Source of the DNA: Triplophysa rosa
Taxonomy: Eukaryota > Chordata > Actinopteri > Cypriniformes > Nemacheilidae
Assembly: GCF_024868665.1 (NCBI RefSeq)
Contig: NC_079900.1
Location: forward strand, 24,005,690 to 24,069,689
Direction of reading: 5' to 3'
Length of the DNA: 64,000 nucleotides
The notes beneath the pieces were generated by a model. It did no database searches. It saw only the letters and a program-made list of their open reading frames with translations, and had not been told where the DNA came from. Positions 36,201 through 46,400 of the stretch are shown piece after piece. Within the stretch, counting starts at the first letter, position 1. Each line of letters begins with the position of its first letter. A program made the position numbers and the translations under genes.

Positions 36201-39200
36201 CCCGATTTATAACGGCTGACTGCATTACATAGCCTAAATATCATTTTATTTGATGAAACCTTGCTGCGCATATGGAATAGCCATTTTATAAAAGCAATAA
36301 GCTCCGCGAAGTAGTGGGTTACAGTGCATTTTATCGTGACACAACGCCCTGAGCTTAGGGCTGTCACGATTATGAAATTTGACTGACGATTAATTGTCTA
36401 ATAAATCATTACGATTATGACGATTAATTGTCTGTTTTAGGGCTTTGACGATTACGACGATTAATTGTCTGTTTTTGAGCTTTGACATTTAATTCTCATA
36501 CATTATTGACTCAGCGATTGAAACGACCATATTGTTCTGAATACAAGTTCTGAATTTCCAAGTTTTTTTTCTTGGAAAAAATTGGGTCATCATATATTTA
36601 AGGTTTAGGCTTTTACCTGTCAATAATACAACCGCCAAATACTTGTAAATTAAGTAAATTGATCAGGTGTAAATTGAAGCCACCATTAAAATACTATCAG
36701 TCATAGAAAAGCTTCTAGTCTGTTTTTTTCTCACTTGCAAGACTACAATAAAATTTTACTTGTGTGTTAATGAAATTTTGGTAGACTGGTTTTCACACTG
36801 AGATTTGCTTAAATGATATTAAATTGTACTGCAGGTAATTTGTATATGTTTTAGTGTTTTTTTTAAGTGATTGTGTTGTGGTGGTACATTTTACAAGTAT
36901 TGCCATGCTTCAGTTACAATACATACACTAAAATATGCAATATGCAGATGCACTACAGCTCCCCCTAGTGTCTTCTATAGAGATGTGCAATAATTGCGAT
37001 GATCTGAAACCATCGCGATGAGGTCAAACAATCGCGATGAGACGATTATTTAATAATCGTGACAGCCCTACCTGAGCTGTTATAAAAGGCACTGTAACCC
37101 ACTGCTTCGTGGGGCTTATTGCTTTAACAGCTCACCAGGGTATGGAACAGAGCTCTGATAAGACCACCGAGAAAAGTGAGATGATGATGTTCTTACATCT
37201 GTTCACAGGGTAAATACTGAGCTGAAGCCTCCAGGCTGGGGGACGGCTCATGGACCATGATGTCACCTTTAGAGGTCACAGCCCACAGGGCCTGTTTAGA
37301 CAGATGATGTCCCAGACCTCTGGATTCACAGCACGACTCATGCAACAGAGAAAGCTGCACACATTACGAACAAAACAACACCAACAACATGTAGCAGCCG
37401 AGTGTGTAGATCTACACATCAATCACGGACACGTTCCTGATTCCTGAACATCATTTTGTTTACAGTGTGATTGTCTTTAAAACAAAGGATTATTGAATGA
37501 CTGTGTAAATTTATTTTACCCAAGTATTGAAGTCTTGTTGAGAGTGAGTTGCCAGTAAAATGGGACGTCTCTGTCGAGTGCGTTCAGCCGTGTACACAGC
37601 CGTCGTGTAGAGAGAGTCTCTGAACACAGGCACCAGCGCTGTCACTTCCTTTATCAACGCGTGCACGTACTGAAACACACGATACAAAAAAAGCCTGTTT
37701 CTGCTTGTTTTTAGTGTCAGTCACCACCAGTGTTGGGTAAGTTACTCTGAAAAAGTAATTAATTACTAGTTACTAATTACATATTCAATAGTGTAATTAG
37801 ATTACTGTACAAATTACTCTCTCCAAAAAGTATTTAATTACTTATTACTAATTACTTTCTATATCCTATATCAACCTTGATATGTTAAGTGATTCAAGGA
37901 TAGGCATGAAAGGGCTCTTTTAATTCATTCAAATGAATAATATAAAACTACATAGAGTGGTATTATTAACTGATCAAAGTATTACAAATGTGAGAATTAT
38001 ACATTAAAGCATGGATTTTAAAGTTAGACTTTGAATTTTGATTGCAATTCCACTATTACACACACACATATATTACACAAAGTATTTAGTTTAATTACAT
38101 CAGAAGTAACTGTAATTAAATTACAGAAAAAATAAGAGTAATCCCTTACTTTACTTTTTCATGGGAAAAGTAATTAAATTACAGTAACTAATTACTCAGT
38201 AACTAGTTACACCTAACACTGGTCACCACAGTGTCAGAGTGGTTTGAGGAGTATGCTTTGTGGTGTGACGTTAGGAGTATGTCCAGAAACCCAGTTTTCA
38301 TTATATGTCCCATTTAACGAACGCACAAAGCATTGGACTGCTTATATACCAGAAGCTAACGTGTGATTGCACATGTTTACCTTCTTCTGGTGGTTGTGAG
38401 TGTAGTAGAAGTAAAGGATGTGCTCTGTCTGATCTCCAGCACCTCTCACCTGCTCCAGCATCAAACTCACATCCTCCCACTGATGAGGAGACCAGTCTCT
38501 CCACCAACACATACATCCTCTGATCACACGCACACACTGACACACACACACATACAAGTCCTTCACCTCCTGAGTCAAGCAACTGTATTTAAAATTACAA
38601 CGCTCTAATCACAAGCATTTCTACATATGAACAAAAATCTGGTTTCAAACTACCAAATATATATAAAAAGTCTAAGACCACAAGGGAAAATGTAACATTT
38701 ATAAATTTAATGATTTTAAAATGTGAAGAATTGCTAAAGTTGTTTTAATGTTCGTATGGAGCTGGTGTTGAGAATAATCTCATCCCATCTTTAATGGGAG
38801 TCATGAAATCCCCCCTTTTACTTGAAAGAGAAACATGAGTGATGTGATTTTGGGTATGACGGTTCTGAAAAATTCTTTTTCATTTCAACTTTTTGTTAAA
38901 GTCTTTTACATTTGCTTTCAGGGTTACATGAAATGAAATATCATATTTTCAGTGTAGTGTCAGAGTTTATGTGTAAAACAAAGTGCTTTTCTACATTTGA
39001 AGAGTTTATTTCCAAAAAGAGATCAGTCTGTTTTTTTTTCCAAAATCATGTTTTTTTATTGTGCCTTCCAATTAATGTCAATCAAACTGCAGTTGGTTTG
39101 CTTTGATTTAAGCCATAATAACTCAAAAAATAAAATACATTTAGGAAATAAACACTTCATTTATTCACTCAGCAAACAACTTGTGAATAAGGGAGTATTA

Positions 39201-42200
39201 AACATTTTACACATGAATTGTTTTTGTTTCCTGTAGTGTGGTAAATGCATTAGATGTGTTAAACAGTACCGTGTCTCCTGATGAGTCTCTGTCCTGTGAA
39301 GTTTTCTCTGTGGGTGTGTGTGTAACACTGAGAGCAGGTGTGATGGATGGAGAAATGGGCCCTGCATCTGAATCACACACACAAATACAAACGATGAGGA
39401 AACAAACATCTAATACTTGAACTTAAGCAATCACGTTCGTGTGCTAAAAGAGCTAATCATTAACTTTGTCACATTGCTGGAAAGTTATTTATTAAAAAAA
39501 AACATAAAAATACTTCATTTAATTTATAAAATGATAATGACTGAATATTACAATCCCGTAGGCAATTTTAATTTTTACATTTAGTAGTCCATCATCTTAC
39601 GGAAAATGTGCAAGTATGCCATCTTAATATATTGCATTTTATAACTGTCCTGTTTTATTTCACTTCTTTTGCTTATTTTTTGTTCTTTTGCTTACTTTTA
39701 TCTATCTGCTAAAATGTAAAACGGAAGCGCCTGGCCCAAAGCAAAGATGTTAATATTAAAGTCCCCGTGAAATGAAAAATGACAATGCCTATTTATTCAT
39801 GAAATATTGCAGCATTTATTGTAAATAGTTTATCAATGTGGGTCATTCTCTCGTGTGCCCTCATAATCTTCAGTTAAAATCTGAAAATGCACCTCTGCCC
39901 TGTAATGACTATCGGCTTGGGCGGAGCATCCGTTAACTCCTCCCCTTCAACAGTCAGTCTGCTGCCAGTTCCATTTCAAAATGCAACGGCTGTTTTTATA
40001 CATCCAATCAAATCGCAGGGAAAGACGAAAGCCACGGCCACAATTTTTTCTAATTAGAAATTCCATTTCACTCAGAAATGCATCAAAATACGGAAGTAAA
40101 AATTATCGCAATTTTAACAAGATGCGCCTCTGCCATTACAATGAATAGGGAGGAATGCAACGCTCAATATGGCCGCTGTAGCGAAGGAAGTCCCGCCTTC
40201 CAGTAAAACGAGCCAATCGTCAATCAATATTGACTGACAATTCTCTGGAGCGGGGCTCTCGTGAGGCGCTTGCCAGCTTGTGCACATGCAGAGTAGATGA
40301 AGCGATCTTGAAAAAGGTAATTTCTAGTGCAATTTCAGCTTAGCAAACCCAAGTTATGATACAGTTCATGTCAGGTATTATTATTTGATATTTAATTGTG
40401 ATTTTTGTCAGCAATTTAAAAAATATAAGTATAAATTATAGTAGAAAATATTATATAAGTAGATAGGACTGTGGATTTGCTATGACGTAAATAGCTGCCC
40501 AGAAGCATTGCAAACATGGCCACCAAGTGGCACGACTTCCGTAAAAGGACTTTGCCCAAAGTTAACTTCGGTCTGGCTATTTAACAATTTGTTTTATATT
40601 TAATTTACACTGCTATTAATTATATTGATATTTTATTGTATTAAATTAAATAAAAATTACTGATTAGTTATTCTTTGCGGAGGTCTACCGGAAGTTAAGT
40701 TTGGGCCACATAACATTTGTTTATGTTGTTGTCGCTGAAACCGTCTATAAACGGAATGTATTTGAGTTGTTGTTGTTGAGTCTCTTTCTCTCAGCAGGTA
40801 TTGTTCTGGCTTTTGTGGAAACTAGTAACTTGGTATTAGCACTTATTGTATTATTGCTCCTGTGTGACATGTCGCTTTATTGCTCCCTGAATTCTCTGTA
40901 AGTTGCTTTGGATAAAAGCGTCTGCTAAATGACTAAATGTAAATGTAATGTGTGACATCTGTGATGTTATACAATATTAACACCTGAGGTGTTCAGCCAG
41001 CTGATGGGTGAGCTGGAGTCGATGTCACATCCTCCTCCGGTGACCCAGGCCCAGGGAGGCACGTCCTCCTGCTCCACCGTCTTCTGCTCCAGCTCAAAGG
41101 GGTACGTGGCCACAGAGCTCCGGGCGGTGCTGGGTACGGATCCCTTCATCTCCTCCAAGTCAACATTACTCCACGGTGTATCAGCGCCATCCGCCTGGCT
41201 GCACGGAAGTGTCGGTGTCATGATAGAGGAATCTGGCCCTTGACTCGTCAACTGGTTTCCCTCAGGTACAGTAGAGTCTGAGCGATCAGACACTAGGGCA
41301 GAGATGAAGCTGTCACTTGTGATCTTGGGGACTCGTGGCTTTGGAACGTCCGTGTCCAGAACTGAACCCTGGGAAGGAGCCGTGACCTCACTAGCATCAT
41401 TGAGCGTGCAGGCACTGAACGTAATGTGAAATAGAGGCTTTCAGAACTACGACGCCATCTATTGGTTGGAAATGAAAATGCGAGATGATATCGCAAGACA
41501 CATGAGAAAACTTCACACCTGGATTGGCTTGTGATTCCACCGCAGTCGAGCTGAGCAGACATAGCGACCCATGACCTGCCCGTCACCTCGGTGGCCGTCA
41601 CACCATGACGAAAATACACCATCCGGTCATCGCTACCAACCCCCCATACCTGTGTTACAACAAACCTTATCATATCTATTATACGATTTCTTTTTTCATA
41701 TACTATAAGCCTATTCATATTCTAATGACAAAATGTTAAAAATAATTTATAATAGTGTTAAAGAACAGTTGGGTCATTAGTTTTAGATTTATTGATGTGA
41801 ACTGATTTATGAGCATAAACAACAACAGACATTTACTGCAGGTCAAACTAGCATCACATGAGTATTTAGATTTATGTTTTTAAATAGCTTCCTTCAGCTG
41901 TCCAGGGCTGTAAAGTACTCACGTACGTCAACTTCTGTATTACACTGAAGTGATTGGGAGGATTTGTTTTAAACGTTGTAAAATGTTTGTTTATTCCAAG
42001 TATTCTTGCTCTTTATAGTCCTTACAAAACACATATAATTGGTCAGAATGATAGAAATAGACTCTCTTTAAACCACTAACATACTTTTTCTGAATACTAA
42101 AAGCATAAACATGATCAAATGAATGATCAATGAAAATTCTTTCATCATTTATTCACTCTCATGTCTCAGAAGATGTTCTGAATATATTAAAACCAAAACC

Positions 42201-43368
42201 ATGAGACATGTCATATACTGAAAGAGTCATATACAGTACTGTACATGTTTTGAACAACATGAGGATAAATATATGAATTTTTGTTTTTGGGTAACTCTAT
42301 TGCTTCAAATACATTAAACTGTGTAGAAAATCAGTTGCTTGGAAATATGTTTTAAGTAGGTGATGTCAATGACATCGTAGTAACGCTTTTGGAAATTAAA
42401 GTTGACATCTGTTAATGATCATGTAACACCACCTGTTAAAAGTTCAGGGTAAATATTTTTTTATTTGAAGGCATCTGCTTAAATGTAGACATCTGCAGAC
42501 AAAACTATAACTGTGCAAACATATTAGTTTCTTTAATTAGAAAACTACAATTTTTGCTTTTAAAATGCATGTATTGAAATAATGAGGAAAAACCAGCCAA
42601 TAACAGCTTGGAATTGTTGTAAATTCTAAGACCTTCAGAAGCTGCTTCATAAAACGACAAGAGAAACAAAAAAAATTTAAACAAGTAAACAAAGAGACTG
42701 TAGCGAGGAAGGCGGGACGAGAGCCATGGGGCAGGAAGGCGGGGCCGGTGGCGTGAGTGATAATGAGTATCAGCTGTACGCGCACCGGTCCCGCATGCCT
42801 CACGGGGAGCTAGGGAGCATAAGAGGATGAGCGACGGGACTGCCGACGAGAGAGGACCGGGCCTGGAAATGTTAAGTTTTGTTTATGTCCTGTTTTTACT
42901 GCTGTTTATTGTTTATTTATTTTTGATTAAAGTGTTTGAATGTTCGCCGGTTCCCGCCTCCTTCCTTCAGTTTTATTGAGCTTTATTACAGAGACAAATA
43001 TAACAGATCAAATATAACAGTTTTAATGATTTGGAATTTCCTTAGTAACGACATCATTCTTGAGATTAATGCAAGTTATCCTAAAGTTTTGATGAATTGA
43101 CAACTATTCTGAAATGTGTTGAATGACTGGTAGTGTAGTTGTCATGTAGAGAATTTTCTTTCTGATTAGCCCAAATTAAAGAAGATCAAATATAAGCAGC
43201 GCAGCTGAGTTCAACACACAGCCCGGGCGGTCAGAACTAAAATGTAAAGAATGGAATGATGGAATGCAGCCAAACTCAAATTAGATGTGCTCCCAAATGG
43301 CTGTGCGTTGGACAGTGAGAATTGAAGGTGTATATATATGGTTGGGCAGAACGGGGGTTGGAGGTCAA

Positions 43369-43415
<47 letters not shown>

Positions 43416-46400
43416 AGTTTGCACCGCTTGCAAACTCCACACAGAGACTCTAAAAATCAACACCCACGGCAATCCGACTCCTCCAGACCTTACAGTACAT
43501 GCCGGTCCTGGCGGTGTGAGGGGAGGGGCCAGTGTGAGCTGGAGATGGCGATTGGATGGCGGGTGTTTGTGCACATAAACATGGACAGTGGATACACTGC
43601 CTCTGGTGCTGGATGAATATATTGGTCTGTGGGACTCAGGATCTAATGATGGTTAATCCCCAAAGTTGCATATGAGAACGCGAGTGTAATCAGAACTGTC
43701 TGTCCCCACCCTACTGTGGATGGGCGTTCCCCAAGGGCCAGTACTAAGGCCACTAGAGTTGTCCATGCAGGAGAAAATTATTATTCCAGATGAAATACGA
43801 TATCAGCGAGAGCGATTAGAGCATAGTGTCAATGTTATAAACTTATCCAGGTTCATTCATCACTGGTTAGTGGTGTTTTATAAGGCAAGCAGCACTACCC
43901 TATTGCTAATATTTAGGCTGAAGGATTTGAAAGAAACTTTGGTGTGTAACTGTGTCCTGCACCTTTTGTGAATTAATCAATGATTCCTAAAACCAAGCGG
44001 ATTGTTAAGGAGAGTCCAAAGAAAATATTTTTGTATTGCTTGAATGAAAACAATACGGTACACTGATACAGTATATGCCATAGGGAAGTATTTGATCTCA
44101 CTTGGTCATTGGGCCCCACACTTAGCATCACCATCTCTCCACCAATACTGATCCAGCCTGAGCCAGTGGGATTGTGGGAATCCACTCCCCTCCTGAACCA
44201 AACCTATCACACACAAATACACACATGAAATGGATATGTTCAGAATGGAATACTCATGTAGTGGTTACTGCACAGTGCACCATACTGTATACTGTAAACA
44301 GTAGTATGCTCGTTTTAGTATGCAGAAGCACCGTTTTGATAAAACATTTTGGTAACACTTCACAATAAGGTTGTATTTGTTAACATGAGTTAATACTGTA
44401 CATTGACTAAGTAAGGGATAATGTACAGGCAGCCGGTTGTTATTGCAAAAATAAGCCCCAACAGTGTGATCAGGACGCGATGCAAACTGGAGGGTCTTAT
44501 ATCACACTGAAGGGGCTTATTTCAACCAGCTGCTTGTACATTATCTCGCTTATTACACGGCTACTTGCCACATGAGAAAAAAACTGGATTGAAATTTGAA
44601 TATTTTATTAGCTCATTTTTACCGAATGCAGACCTTCTGCGAGGAAAAGTTGTTTACTTTCGGTTTTAAGGTGAGAAACGACGTTCAAATGTCACGAACA
44701 GGCAATTTGGTTTAATAATTTGTAAATATAATGTCATATACTGTATCTTATTACAAGACATATTTATATTCAATTTGTCAAAGAAAAACATGTCAAAATG
44801 ATTTGCTGCATCCCGGTTACCGTGTGTTATTAGTTTTGAGTGGTTGTTATCTGGGAATAACGAACCTGCAAATGTCGCGACTGGCCAATCAGAATCAAGC
44901 ATTCCAACCAGCCGTGTATAACATGAACTAACAGTGACCAATACTACTTAGTATATACTTCATGTTAACTTCAACATTTACTAATACATTTTTTAAATCA
45001 AACGTTGTATCTGTTAACATTAATTAATGCACCATGAACTAACGAGAATAATTGTGTTGACATGAACTAAATTTACAAAGATTAATACATGCTAGAAAAC
45101 TGTATTACTGTTAGATCATGTTAGTTAATGCATTCAAAATAACCTTACTGTGAAGTCTTACTAAACAAAACTGTCATGTATCATCTTACTTTGTTGTCCT
45201 TAGTAACAGCCCAAACCACACTGACACCCACTGCGACATGAACAACTCCTTTCTGATTCGGGGACTCTACCACCTCCCACGATGAACCTGAGAACATCAA
45301 AACCTTTTAAAGCTTAAAGAAAATCTTGACAAGATACAAGATAAGACACACCTTTTTACACCCAAACCACACCGATAAATGTGCAAGTCACTACTGCTTT
45401 ATATAATGAAACATCAAACCAAGAGGCATTTCTAGCTAAAGCCAGTACAAGCACGCTCTCAAGTACAACATTTCACCCAACAAAAAAGAGTTTACTATGC
45501 TTAGAAATGATATGAATCAATAGACACATTTAGAGTTGTCGAGTTACTCATGGTGAAATCAATGGCATTCACAAGTGCGACTTTGGTGTCCAAATCAGGT
45601 TGTATGTTCATGCCTCTGTCATGATATTGGCATGAAGGTTTCACCATAAATAACATCGAGCTTTGAGACATTTCAAACATGTACTGTATGTGTGAATTCA
45701 ACGCAGGAATTTCAAGTCCAGGAATAAATCTGTCGGTGTCAGACCTTTAGGGCAGTCTTTGCTGACGCCCGTTCTGACCAGCAGTTGTCCATCCCAGAGG
45801 ACGACCCACAGCAGGTCTTTTGGCCCCGCGCTGACCTGAGCCACCTCTCTGGGCACCTGGACAGACTCCCAGCCGGAACCCTCAGGGCTCTGGTGCCTGA
45901 TTCCCTTGCAGAACCACACCTGCGAACACACTTTGAATCTGTATAACATACATCACAAACAGATTCAGTGACCTTTGGGATGGGCGCTCACATTCTTGTG
46001 AGCAAGTGGTTGATCCATAAGGAGGTGGTGGGGGGTGGTCGAACCCAAATATAAGACGGCAGGACTGGAGCACTTCGGAGAACAACACTGAACTCTAGTG
46101 GTCAGAAATGTGTACTGTAACTGTAATTTCATCTTAAAGTTTATTGTGATCATTAGCTTTTAAACTAAAAAAGCAAAACACATAAAAGTAGTACACTAAG
46201 GTCCCCCAGGCTCACAAAATCTCTCTTACAAAATATATACAATGTACATTAACAGTGTTTGTTGTTTGGCTTTGGCATCTGATAGAGTGTTTGGACCCGT
46301 AAGCTGAACAAGCGGATCAACAGATGAAATGCTTCCTCTCACCTTCCCTTGTTGGGACACGGCCCACAGATAAATGTGTTTTTCAGGACTGTCACTCATG

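Larger units (their letters stand above)
29216..37196. other. 8-kb tecpr1 intron made mostly of nested mobile DNA
   Basis: Between the exons at 37354-37197 and 29215-29088. From right to left: a foldback element, a hAT MITE, an LTR remnant, and a Tc1 element cut by a hAT MITE and a DIRS-like element. Almost no unique sequence remains between 29766 and 37125. Confidence 0.85.
41650..44101. other. tecpr1 intron with solo LTR and GA repeat
   Basis: Holds the solo LTR 42699-42990 and the (GA)n at 43374-43412. No exon seen. Confidence 0.6.

Noticed and set aside
38301..38608. Overlapping frames around the tecpr1 PH exon
   Set aside because: Only the frame with CWWRDW matches the family; the rest are shadows.
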